From assembly GCF_030445035.2 (NCBI RefSeq), contig NC_080682.1, positions 32,532,770-32,596,769 of the forward strand: a stretch of DNA of 64,000 nt, written 5' to 3'. Position numbers and translations under genes: made by a program. The stretch comes from Dasypus novemcinctus (Eukaryota; Chordata; Mammalia; Cingulata; Dasypodidae). Below the pieces are notes generated by a model. That model had not been told where the DNA came from and made no database searches. It saw nothing but the letters and a program-made list of their open reading frames with translations. Positions 47,301-58,860 of the stretch are shown here, in pieces; the stretch's first letter is position 1, and every line of letters begins with the position of its first letter.

Positions 47301-48061
47301 AATAAATGAAATAAGCAAGACTATAAATGAACTATGAACTTACCTCAAGAAGTGAAAAGAAAACTATCAATTATACTAGAATAAAGTTACAATGTGTAAA
47401 TTGATATATCAGAAAAATAGAAAAGATTATATTCAATAGATAAATTTGAAATATTATTTAAAAATACTATTCAAAAAATAAGCATAGATAAGCTGAATTA
47501 AATCAAGTATGGTCAATTACTAAAAAGATATCAATTTAAAGAATATTGAAAAGTACATTATGACTATAGAATTGGCTGCAATAAAAATTTCCAGTAATTA
47601 ATAGGTATTTCTCAAAGCTGTATAAGTCTTCATATTATCAACAGAAAAAGGGAGAAATAAGAAAAAAATATAAAATAATCCTATGCATTAAAACCCTTAC
47701 AAAAGTATAAATTTGTTTAAAAATAGAAAACAAGGAGACACAAATATATTTAATATCTTTATGGAGAAGGAATTGTTATAAAATATGTAAAACAGCACAA
47801 TATAATAGCTTCTACTATATAAAGACAAAAACAACACTTGAAATTAATTGCAAAAAGTATGACCAACAACTGTTTCTATAAAAATAGCAATTTCAAATGT
47901 GAAATATTTTAACTTGCAAATTAGCAAGGATGTATGAAACCTATATGAGCTATATGGTTCAGTGCTTATAAGTGTGTGTTGGTTTAAAATAATCTGCCAG
48001 TAAATTCCCTCTATGTTATAAGGGCATGATAAGCCATCATGTCTTTAAATCTAATATTATT

Positions 48062-48480
48062 GGGCAGCGGAATTGGTCCAGTGGTTAGGGTGTCTGTCTA
48101 CCACATGGGAGGTCCACGGTTCGAACCCCGGGCCTCCTTGACCCGTGTGCAGCTGGCCCACACGTGGTGCTGCTGCACGCAGGGAGTGTCCTGCCACACA
48201 GAGGTGTCCCCGTGTGGGGAAGCCCCATGTGCAAGGAGTGCGCTCTGGAAGGAGAGTTGCCCAGCGCGAAAGAAAGTGCAGCCTGCCCAGGAATGTTGCC
48301 ACACACACAGAGAACTGACACAACAAGATGACGCAACAAAAAGAAACACAAATTCCCTTGCTGCTGATGACAACAGAAGCGGACAAAGAAGACACAGTGG
48401 ATGGACACAGAGAACAGACAACGGGGGTGGGGGGTGGGGAGGGAGAGAAATAAATAAATAAATAAATCTTTAAAAAAAAT
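48062..48480 (+). mobile_element. tRNA-derived SINE (DAS-II-like) with target duplication
   Basis: It has an A-box-like TGGTCCAGTGGTTAGGG and a perfect B-box GGTTCGAACC at 48,118-48,127, so the internal pol III promoter looks intact. The tail holds AATA repeats and an A-run. Flanks duplicate AAATCTAATATTATT (48,047-48,061) as AAATCTAGTGTTATT (48,481-48,495), 13 of 15 matching, which fits L1-type retroposition. It is absent from the matching place in copy 1, so it inserted after the duplication. Confidence 0.88.
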
Positions 48481-51400
48481 AAATCTAGTGTTATTTACTA
48501 CAAGTTACTCACTCTAGATATAAATAATGAACAAATATTTGTATACAGTTTCTATATCACCATATATTTTATAATAGTTAAACAGTGGAGAAAACTCAAA
48601 TGTTTAATTAAAGGGGACTATTATATTAATTACATTAATCAATTATAAATATCAGGTGGAAATCAAAGTATTTTGTAAGAAGAATTAATGACATGGGAAG
48701 TATTTTCATTATAATACTGAGTAGAAAATGTAAGATACAAAATTTTGTATGTATTGGGCTATCTGTTGTATAAAATGACATTTTATACATAGAAAAGCAT
48801 CTTTATAGAGTATATTAAAATAAATTGTTCTCTCTGAATTATATTGTTAATGGAAATTTTTGTGGATGTTTTTCATAAATTTTCTGATCTCATTTTTCTT
48901 TATAGAGAATGTGGTCTTTTTATTATCATCAAAATGATTTAATTAAAGAAGTTTTATTTTCTTATCTCAGATCGGTGCCCATATATCTCACATGACTATT
49001 TTTGTAAGAGGTGTCCTAGTCACAAAATTCTGAGATAAGAAAAACACATGTTTATGTATAATTTACCTTTAAAGTGAACCCTAATATAAACTAGAGAGAA
49101 ACATAACAATAAAGAAGTCACTGGTTGTACTGACCTTGAATGCATTTGTAGAAGTAGTAGGCATTTTAATTTTAGTGAATTTGTGGTCTAGACTTAGCAA
49201 CCACTGAACTATCATGTACTACTGCTCTGCAGATCATCCATTTTCACCTTCAGTATAGTATTTTTTTCCTCATTTGGAGAATTGTAAATGACAGCTAACA
49301 GAGACTTTGCAAATAAATCTGAGTTCAGTGCTGAGTATAGTTTTGCCATGCATGTTCAAATTGTCCTGTAAATGTAGGCTACAAGCACTCCAGGTCAGAT
49401 ATATATTTCTTCAGTCATAACACTCAAAATTGATGGGGCAAATCTTATTGGATTCCATCTCTCTTGGACTCTTTCCTACACATTTGTCATTCTTGGGGTC
49501 TTGATTACAAGGTGACATGCTATTCATGTCACTTGATCAAAACCAACCTGATCTAAAACCCTGAAAATAACAAACTATTTTAAAGAAGAAAAAGTAGGGA
49601 TTGCAAGTATCATGCTCAGCAATAAAGTAAAGTTGTCTTGGAGTAGGAGGTCCTTGAATTCATCTCTTATACATCTTTTTCTTAGAAAGTCAATACTCAT
49701 CTTGGAAATAGTTCCTTTGGTCCTTGAGTCTGGATCCAAATGGTTTGGAAACTTAGAAAAAAGCAGCATCTGTAAGCTGTAATTCATTATGTAAAGTGGT
49801 CTCTATGCTCAGATATTCCAAGAGTCTGCCCTTATCAGTAATCTTATATATTATTAGTACTTTCATGTATTATTACACAGAAATGTTTAAACAGATATTG
49901 CTCTAGCCAAAGAGTTATGGATGCTCTGAACATTCAGCTTCCAGAGGGTTAGAATTAGAAGCTTCAGCCAAATGGCAACCAAACTTGTTTATCCTGTTGT
50001 CTTTTGTGGTTGTGGCATTTGTAAGACCAAAGGTAGAGGTAAAAAGGGAAGAAACATTTGCGGTGTGTTAGCAGTTTCTCTCTATGGCTGAGGTTAGGAA
50101 GAGGTCTTAGAATCTGGGAGTTCAGGCATTCAGGCACAGAATGTTCTAGTCATGGGAGTAAGGATGCATGCTCTTATCAGAACACATAAAGCAATCCTAT
50201 ACTATCTTACTAAGTTATAGAGGAGATTGATCAAACACCAAGTGAAACATTCAGCTTAGTGAAAATTTTTTATTCTCCTTTTGGTGGCCTGAGTGTAAAC
50301 ACATGTAGGCTAAAGAAATTTAATGCCAAATATTAGAACTATGAATCATGCTATGACCAAGATCTTTGGAGTACAATCAACTGCAACTGCTGGAACTGAC
50401 TGTTTTATTTACACTCTATGCAAATCATGGGCAAGTTTCTTAGCTTCTCTAAGCCTCCTTTCCTATATGTTCAAAGCACATGAAAAGATATGTTCTTATA
50501 GGTCCGCAGTAGGATTATGTGAGATAATGTGTCTGATGCTTAAATGGCATCTGATATAAAGGAAAATCTTTGTTGTCTGTTGTTATCTTTTGTACAGGAA
50601 ATAGAGTTCATGCTGTTATTGACCAAGGTTCTGGCAAGAATTGTCTTAACTCATATGTGGAGCTTGTCTTCTTTAATTATATGGATTTTAATACTTGGGT
50701 TGAATGCAGAAATAGGCAGGAAAAATGTTCAAGTTTTGAAGTATACAATACAGATTTTAGAATCCTTACAAGTCTGATATTTCTTATGTGTTTGAGCACT
50801 CCACTCCACTAAAATATATGACAGTGATGTTGAGATTTCCTGAAAAGTTTGTAGGAGATAAAGGGAATGTGAATATCATGAGAATTAATAGTGAACACTT
50901 TCATGTATCAGTCATTCTGCTAAATTCAGTAAACAATCTGTGTTTCATATAATCCCCATAAGGGAGATATTATTAACATTCCATATATGTGAAAATTTGA
51001 CCAAGGCCAACATGATAATTTGTATTCCTTACATTTAAGTCCAGAGTGATCTGATTTTTAATCCTGAGCTCTGTCATGACATTATTTTACTTCATCAGAC
51101 ACTGGTGTTCTGATGTGCCTTTCACTGTAGATGTTGTGGGAGAGGAAGTATTGACTCAGACCAGTTCAGGATTATTTAGGTGCTTTGGTTCCACCACCAG
51201 GGGGAGACAGGATTTTTTATTCACAGATCCTGTATGAACCTGTTGAGGAGTAAAAAGAGAGTGGAGAAACGAACTTTTCTAACTTCTTCCCTACCTTTAG
51301 ACCGCATCGTTTTGAGCTCCCTAAGGACATGTCAATAACTTTAATTTTGGGATTTCTGAATGGCTGAAGGGTGAAAAAGTAGTCTAGGGTGAATATTTAG

Positions 51401-51650
51401 ATTTAGGAACATGGACATATGCTACATGAATATGCCATGCAAATATCCTAAATGATTTATACCCAAAAGACATGAATCTACATACATTCCCCAATTCTTC
51501 CACTTATTAATCAAATGATTCTTTGAATGTTACTTAACTTACCTGAAGCAGTAAAACAGCCTTAAAGAAATAGGGTTATTGGGAGAAATACCAAAATATA
51601 GCTTGTGAAACCATCATGCATGCATTGAAAATATTTTTTTATTGAAATTG

Positions 51651-53129
51651 AAAGTAATGATTGCATTACAATCATTAGTGGCAGACACACTCACTAATAT
51701 AGTACATTGGTTTTCATTTTATGAATCCTGGCCAATCTGTGTAATATTTGGGAAATTATCCAATATCTTTCTGTCTCTCTTCCCAACAAAGTAGAAGTTT
51801 GTAAAAATGTATACAAGAAGATAGACATGACATCATTCTCCTTATGGGAATCTATTCAAGCAAGGAGGTGAAAAATCATCTTGTAAAAGAACAGATTTTA
51901 AAGAAAATTCATCAAGTTAAAATTTCATAGACAACAAAAATTTCTTTCAAAAACAAACACAAAACAAAGATGTTTTCATGCATTCAGGAGCTAAAAGAAT
52001 TCATTAGCTTCATACTCCTACTACAAGATTTACTAATGGAAGTCCTTCAGGCAGAAGGAAATTGATTATTCTAGATATTATGGTTCTATACAAATGAATG
52101 AAGAGGATTAAATCTGTTAACTACATGTGTAAATATTTGCTTTTTTTTGTATTGCTTATATCAGTTTAAAATATCATTCACTTTCAAAACATAAATAAAT
52201 ATCTCCTATGTGTTGTGAGAGAGTAAGACATTTTAAGAAATGAGTGACCTAGATGAGTTAAGAGAAAATATTCCCAACAGTTCTCACACAGTGATTTAAA
52301 GACATGAATATGTTAATTTTTTTTAACTAAAGATATTGTGGATTTACAGAACAATCATACATAAAATATAAGATTTCCATATGCCACCCTATTATTACTT
52401 CCTTGATTTGCACATTCTTTATAATTGATTAAAGCACGTTTTGATAGTTGTACTATTAACTGCTGTCCATGGTTTAAATTAGGGTGCACACTGTTTAATT
52501 AAGTTCCATGGATTTTTTAATTGAAATTTAATTTATCTTAGGCAATAGAAAAAGCTATTTAGAAGAAGATACCCTTTTCTTCTAATCTACAGATGGAGAA
52601 TCAGGTGGACATAGCACTCATTAAGAAGATCACAAACAACACTTACCTAAGCCTCTTTGCAAAAGATATGTCAAAGAGAAAGAAGAGAAATTTCTGCAGT
52701 GCAGAAAGCTTTCCCTCTGATGTTGAATCATTTGCAAGCTTGCCAGGAATACACTGACATGGTGTAAATCACATGGCTCTTTGGCTTTTAGGTTATATCA
52801 GTCCTCAAGAAGATGATGGGTGGGAATGGGTATCCTCTCCCAACCCACAGAAATAATTCACTTTTATGAAACTTCTGAAAAAGAGAGTCGTTGAGGATCC
52901 AGCTAAACACTTGTTCACTTATGGCTTTGTCAATCTGATTACTTGCAGGAGTTTCATCCCTAAAAGAGCATATCAGCAGGGAAAGATGATACTAACACCT
53001 ATCCAGAAATTCCTAGCAATGGCACAGAAGTGCTCTTGCAATATTAACTCTAATTGCAACTCCAACTCCATCTCAAATTCCAACTCCAAGTTTACTCCAA
53101 CTCCAGCTCCCATTTTATGATTATCATGC
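51651..53129. other. Mostly unassigned; contains L1 3' UTR piece at 52,310-52,560
   Basis: The 52,310-52,560 part matches 53,360-53,580 in wording (ACAATCATACATAAAATATA and a later TTCCATGGATTTTT), which is antisense L1 3' UTR. The remainder shows no gene. Confidence 0.45.
53045..53110. repeat. CAACTC-type hexamer repeat
   Basis: Degenerate tandem units of AACTCC/AATTCC. A similar degenerate array (CTAACT type) is at 43,866-43,912. Confidence 0.7.
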
Positions 53130-53345
53130 ACAAGAGAAGTTCACAGTGGTGTTCATAAAAATGTTGGCACACCATAGTCTATAATATATAATTTTCTTCA
53201 ACATTGCCTTACATCTTATGTAATAGGAAAAAAGTGGAATGAATAAACTTATTGTTTAAATTCTTCAGGGATTATAATACACTCCATTGAAGCAGAGAAG
53301 CTCCAATCACACTTGTCTTCTGTTTGTTTTTTCAGTTATATGCCA
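53130..53345. repeat. Partial third copy of the receptor-block edge
   Basis: Matches 13,775-13,920 and 44,520-44,570: TTTTCTTCA followed by a trypsin-like loose match, then ATT/TACTTCAG and TACAC.GAAGCAGAGAAG-type wording. It is cut off by L1 at 53,350. Confidence 0.5.
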
Positions 53346-53599
53346 TCCCTTCTGTTTTTATTTTTTTCTTTATTAGAGAATTTATGAGTTAAAAAAAACA
53401 TGCATAAATGCAGGATTCCCATATACCACCTTATTATTAACTCTTGCCTTAGTGTGGAACATTGGTTAAAATTGATAATAGCAACTTTTTATAATTATAC
53501 TATTAAGGATAGTCCACAGTTTAATTAGGATTCACTGTTTGTGTAGAAAACTTCCATGGATCTTTAAAAAAAATTTTATTCTGTTCCCACATATACAAT

Positions 53600-56270
53600 C
53601 TAATATTTCCCCTTTTAATTGCATTTAGATGTATATTTCAGTGCTGTTAATTATTTTCTAGATACTTGATTAACTTAGTTGCTATTGTAAAAGGAATATT
53701 TTTCTTGATTTCTTCTTATAATTGTTTATTGTTTGTATATAGAAGCCCTATTGCTTTTGGGGTTTTAATCTCATGTACTCCTACATTGCTGAATACATTT
53801 ATTAGTTCTAGAAGTTTTGTTGTGGATTTTTCAGAACTTTCTGCTTATAGGATCATGTCACCTGCAAGTAGGGAAAGTTTTACTTCTTCCATTCCAAATT
53901 GGATGATTTTTTTTTCTTTTTCTTGCCCAATTGCTCTAGCAACAACTTCCATTACAATGTGAAATAATGGTGGTGACACTGGGGATCCTTGTCTTGTTCA
54001 TGATCTTAGAGGGAGAACTTTGCAGTCTTTCACCATTAAGTAGGATAAGCTTTGCACTTTTCTTGCATTTCCTTTATCATGTAGAGGGAATTTCTTTCTG
54101 TTCCTAATGTTCCAAATATGTTTATGAAATAGGGGTATTGGATTTATCAAATGTCTTTTCTGCACCAATTGAGATGACCATATGCTATTTTTCCTTCATT
54201 ACGTTAATTTGGGGTATTATATTAATTGCTTTTCTGATGTTGAACCAATCTTGCATACCAGGGATGAATTTCCCTTTAACCATGGTGTATACTTCTTTCA
54301 ATATTCTAATATTAGATTGGATTGCTAATATTTTGGATTCTCTTTGCTAATATTTTCTTGAGGATGTTTGTATCAATATTTATAGGAAATACTGACTTTT
54401 TTCCTTGTGGTATATTTATCTGACTTGGTATGGCAGTGATGGCCTTGCAGAATTAATTAAGAGAGTTGCCTCTCTTCAATTGTTTGCAAGATTTTGAGCA
54501 GAATTGGAGTTAATGTCTTCTTATAATGTATGTTAGAATTCCCCTGTGAAGCCAAATGGTTCTGGGCTTTTTTTGTTGGGAAGTTTTTGATTACTGAGTC
54601 AATCATTTTATTAGTAATTAATTTGTTAAGATCATATGTTTCCTCTTGACTCATTGTAGACAGTTTGTATTATTCTAAGAGTTTCTTCATTTCATCTGGA
54701 TTATTTAATTTTCTGATGCACCATTGCTCATGGAATCCCTTTGTAGTTATTTCATTTCAGGGGGATTTGTAATAATTTCTTTTATTTTCTAATTTCTTTT
54801 AATTTCTGATTTCCATTATTTGTATCCTCTCTTTTCCTTTTTCAGTATGGTGGGTTTTCTGTTTGGTTTTTTTTTTTTTTTCAAAGAACAAAATTTTGGT
54901 TTTGTTGATTCCCTCTATTGTCTTCTTTTGTTTCTTTTTATTTTGCTTCATTTTTCTTTTCTCTAATTTTTATTTCCTTCATTCTGCTTCCTTGGTTCCT
55001 TTTTAGCTTTTCCAGTTTTGAGGTTAGCCCTCTGATTTGAATTCTTTCTTCTTTATTTAATGTAAGTATTTAGAGTTATAAATTCCCCCCTCAGCACTGC
55101 CATTCTTGTATCACAAAAGTTTGGTACCATTTGCCTGAAAATAATTCCTAAGTTTTATTGTGATTTAACCATTCATTGTTTAAGAGTATGTTGTTTAATT
55201 TCCACATATTTGTGAGATATTTATTTTTCCCTCTGTTATTTTTAGCTTCATTCTTTTGTGGTTGCAGAACTTACATTGTATGTTTTCAATATTTTTGAAT
55301 TTACTAAGACTCTTCTTGTGACATAACATATGGCACAATCCTAGACTATGATTCTTGTACAATTAAGAAGAATGTTTATTCAGCTTTGTTGGGTGAGGTG
55401 TTCTATATATGTTTGTTAGGTCTAGTTGTTTTAGATTATCATTACAAATAGTTAAACATCCTTGATGAATTGCTCCTTTTGTCAGTATATATTAGCCATC
55501 TTTGTCCATCATAACTGTGACTTAAAGTCTATTTTATCTGATATTAATATAGCTTTCCCTGCATTCCTTTGGTTACTACTTGCATGATATATTTTCCATT
55601 CTTTCACTTGTAACTTACTTGAATCTTTGAATTTAAAATGAATGTCTAAGACAGCAAATAGTTGTGTGATGTTTTTTATCCATTCTGCCAATCTCTGTCT
55701 TTAGACTGGAGAGTTTCATCCATTTATATTTACCCTCAATACTGATATTATAGGGATATATACTGCCATTTTGATATTAGACTTTTAAGTATGACTTAAA
55801 CATTTCCCCCAATTCTCTGTTAATGCCTACTTTTATATTTATATGATTGTTTTGTACCATATTGAGTTACTTCTCTTTTTTATATGTATATATTTTATAT
55901 TTTTATGCCTTGTGGTTACCGAGGGGTTAAGTTTAATGTGATAAATTCATAGCAATTTGATTTGATTTGATATATCAAACTTAACTTTCTGGCAAGCCCA
56001 TATGCTTTTTCTGTACCCCTCCATAACTCCACCTTTATTTTTATACTAGCTACCACTGAACTCTTTCTACATTGTATTTCCAAGCCATAGATTTATCACT
56101 GTTATTTATTCATTTGTATTTTAACACCTGAAGGAAGTAAGAAGTTGAATTACATATTCAACAGTACACTACCATAATACTGGCATTTAGAATTACACAA
56201 ATGGTTACCTTTAACATGATTAATTTCTTTATGCCATTTTGTATAACTCTCTAATGTCTTTTCCTTTCAG
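53600..56270 (-). pseudogene. L1 ORF2: L1 ORF2 remnant
   Basis: Endonuclease and RT sequence in pieces on the minus strand. A 60-codon piece at 55,691-55,509 (MAEWIKNITQLFAVLDIHFK) is from the endonuclease side. A piece at 54,654-54,457 (PTKKAQNHLASQGNSNIHYK) is from the region just before the RT fingers. The RT active site is mutated. Many stops. Confidence 0.7.
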
Positions 56271-56469
56271 TCTGAAGAACTTCCTTTAGCAATTTTACAG
56301 GGCAGATATAGTGCTGATGAACACCCTGAGCATTTGTTTATCTGGGAATTTCTTTATCTCCCCCTCATTTTTTGAAAGAAAGTCTCACTGGATATGAAAT
56401 TCTTAGTTGGAAGTTGTTTAAATTAAATATTTTCAGTATTTCAACCCACTGCCATCTTGCTTACATGGT

Positions 56470-57190
56470 TTATTCTGAGAAATTGGCACTCCATCTAATT
56501 GGGACTCCCTTGTACGTAACACATTGCTTTTCTCTTGCAGCTTTCAGAACTTTCAACTTGTCCTTTACATTTAGGAGTACGATCAGTATATGATGAAGTG
56601 TAATTTTCCTCATGTTTATCATGTTTGGTGTTCTCTGAAATTTTAAGAGTTGCATATTGACATCCTTTGCTAAGTTTGGGAAGTTTTCTGTCATATTTCC
56701 TTGAATATTCTTCTGATCTTCCTCTACTTCTTTTCCTTCTGGAAATCCTGTGATGCATATATTTGTTTGCTTGATGGTTTCCTAGAGGTGTCTTAGGCTA
56801 CTTTCACTTTTTATAATTCTTTTTTTTTTTTTTCTGGTTTTCAGCCTGACTCATTTCAGGTGTTTGTCCTTAAGTTCACTAATTCTTTCCTCTGCCAAGT
56901 ACAGTCATGCATTTTTCATTTCAATTATTTTGCTTTTCAAATCAAGTAGTTCTGTTTGGTTTATTTTCAAAATTTGTTTCTCCTTACTAGAATCATATAT
57001 TGCTCTTTCATTGTTTTCCTGGTATCCTTTAGTTCTTTCTTTCTTTTTTTTTTTTTTTTCCTTCATCTCCTTGAGACTTTTTAAGATCATTCTTTTAAAG
57101 ACATTTTTTAGTATGTGCTCATTCTTGTCTTCGTCATTGGTGTTTTCTGGATTTTTATCCTCTGGAAGATAGGCTTTCATTTCCAGTTTC
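56470..57190 (-). pseudogene. L1 ORF1: L1 ORF1 remnant
   Basis: Two readable pieces. The 57,180-56,905 piece of 91 codons is Lys/Glu-rich and coiled-coil-like (ILKINQTELLDLKSKIIEMK); its lysine run comes from a poly-T at 57,042-57,060. The 56,694-56,470 piece reads MTENFPNLAKDVNMQLLKFQ and later LKAAREKQCVTYKGVPIRWS, the conserved C-terminal RNA-binding domain. The two are in different frames. Confidence 0.75.
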
Positions 57191-57679
57191 TTTGCTTATC
57201 CTGTTCTCCTTTGTTGGACACTGTACATTTCAATATTTTAAAATGTTAACTCTGTGATATATTCCCTGAGACATCAGTTTCTTGATTTTATAAACTGCCT
57301 GCAATAAGACATAGATTTTCTTAAAATTCATCCACCCTACCAGGAAGGTCTGCCCTAGATGTATGCAGTGTATAGGGTTTTCTTTGTTTTTCTGGGCCTC
57401 TGTCTTGTCCTGAGCTTTTGTTATTAGATGTTTTGGAGTTCTCCAGATGTTTTCAGAAGGGCAGAAGTTATACATTGGTAGAAATGTTTATTATATGGGG
57501 TTGATTAGGCAGTTCAGGGAAAACAGATACCATAGTAAGTTACTAAAAAAATAGGCTAAATATTCTAGTACAAGTTTTGTTGATCAGCCATGAGTTATAG
57601 AGACTTGCTGTCATTGATAATTAATTATACTGCTAATATTTAGAATGGGGGAAAGAGCTGGAAGGGTTGGGGGAGAAAA

Positions 57680-58860
57680 TGCAGAGTCATATATACCACA
57701 CTTCCAAATTGTTTTCCATAAAGGGTCAATTTTACATTTCCATCAGATTTTGGAAATGTTATAATTTCTCCACAAGCATGTCAACACATGTTAAGTTTTT
57801 TAAAATGCTAACTATTTTAGTGGGTGTGAGCTGAAATCTTAAAGTACTTTTAAATTCTATTTCTCTATTACTAATGATGTTGATTATCTTTTTTGGGGCT
57901 TTTGGAACATTTGGAAAATTTCTTTTGGTAATCATATTTGCAAATATTTTTGCCTATTTTTAATTGCTATTTGTGTTTGTTATTGAGTTTCAAGAGTTTT
58001 TAATATATTCTGGATACAAGATCTTTATCAGATATATAATTTGCCAGTATTTTCTCCTTTACATGGGTTGTATTATCAATTTCTTATTAATGTTCTTTGA
58101 TAAACAAAACTTTTAAATATTAAGGCAGTCAAATTTATCTAGTTTTCTTTTTTTGCTTGTGTTTTCATTGTTACACTTAAGAAACCATTGCCCAATTCAA
58201 GATTATGTAGGTTTTCCTGTATGTTTCCTTTTATTGTCTTATAGTATATACTTTATATTGATGTCTTTACATCTATTTTCAGTTGATTTTTGTACATGGT
58301 ATGAGATAAGGAAACAAACTCCATTCTTTTGTATTGATAACCTGTTGTCCAAGCTCCATTTGTTGAGGAAATAATTTATTCCCCACTGAGTGGTCTTTGA
58401 ATCCCTTTCCAAAATTCTTGGGTTTTGAGTATTTCGTCATGAAAGGGGATAGGATTTTCTCAAATGCTTTTTTGGGATCAGTTGAAGAGATCATGTGATT
58501 ATTTCCTTCATTTTATTAATGTGACATATTACATAGATTGATTTTCGCATTTGGAATACTCATTTCCTTCCTTGGATAAATCTCAATTGGCCATAGAGTA
58601 TAATGCTTTCATATGCTATGAATTTGATTTGCTATTATTTCATTAAGGATTTTGCAATATGTCACAAAGAAATATTGGTCTCTAGATTTCTTGCAATGTC
58701 TTTGTTTGGATTAATATGAGGGTAAAACTAACCTTATAATCTGAGTAAGGAAGAATTACCCCCACAACAAATTTTGGGAAAGATTGGATTGAATTTTTCT
58801 TTAAATATTTGCTAGAATTCACTAACGGATCCAATTCTTATGAACAAATTCACTAGGAAT
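57680..58860 (-). mobile_element. Second L1 fragment, antisense (ORF2 end)
   Basis: The wording TTTCTCCTTTACATGGGTTG near 58,050 and FVTKY/KNFGKGFKDHS-type minus-strand reading near 58,440-58,380 are L1 ORF2 C-terminal. It is a separate copy from the one to its left because the same ORF2 region would otherwise be upstream of ORF1. Confidence 0.65.

Larger units (their letters stand above)
44000..51650. repeat. Olfactory-receptor duplication block, copy 2 (receptor not found)
   Basis: Collinear with 13.5-22.4 kb (matching pairs are given there). The segment that should hold the receptor, 44,640-47,330, contains other sequence and no receptor motif in any frame that I could find. The gene was therefore lost, replaced, or never included. 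Confidence 0.65.
53350..57200 (-). mobile_element. L1, antisense, 3' UTR to ORF1
   Basis: Right to left: ORF1 57,190-56,470, ORF2 56,270-53,600, 3' UTR 53,590-53,350. The RT catalytic FADD position reads LAGD at 53,868-53,857, so it is inactive. All frames are interrupted. The 5' UTR is not recognisable. Confidence 0.75.

Noticed and set aside
48039..48461. 140-codon open frame on the plus strand and several on the minus strand
   Set aside because: All lie within the SINE; the same kind of frames appear at 61.3 kb in the sister SINE.
48062..48480. tRNA gene (A-box and B-box present)
   Set aside because: The tRNA-like head continues into a SINE body and A-rich tail with target duplications; it is a SINE, not a tRNA gene.
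52866..53120. 84-codon frame with a Ser/Asn repeat tail
   Set aside because: The tail is the translation of a degenerate AACTCC hexamer array and the head has no known similarity.
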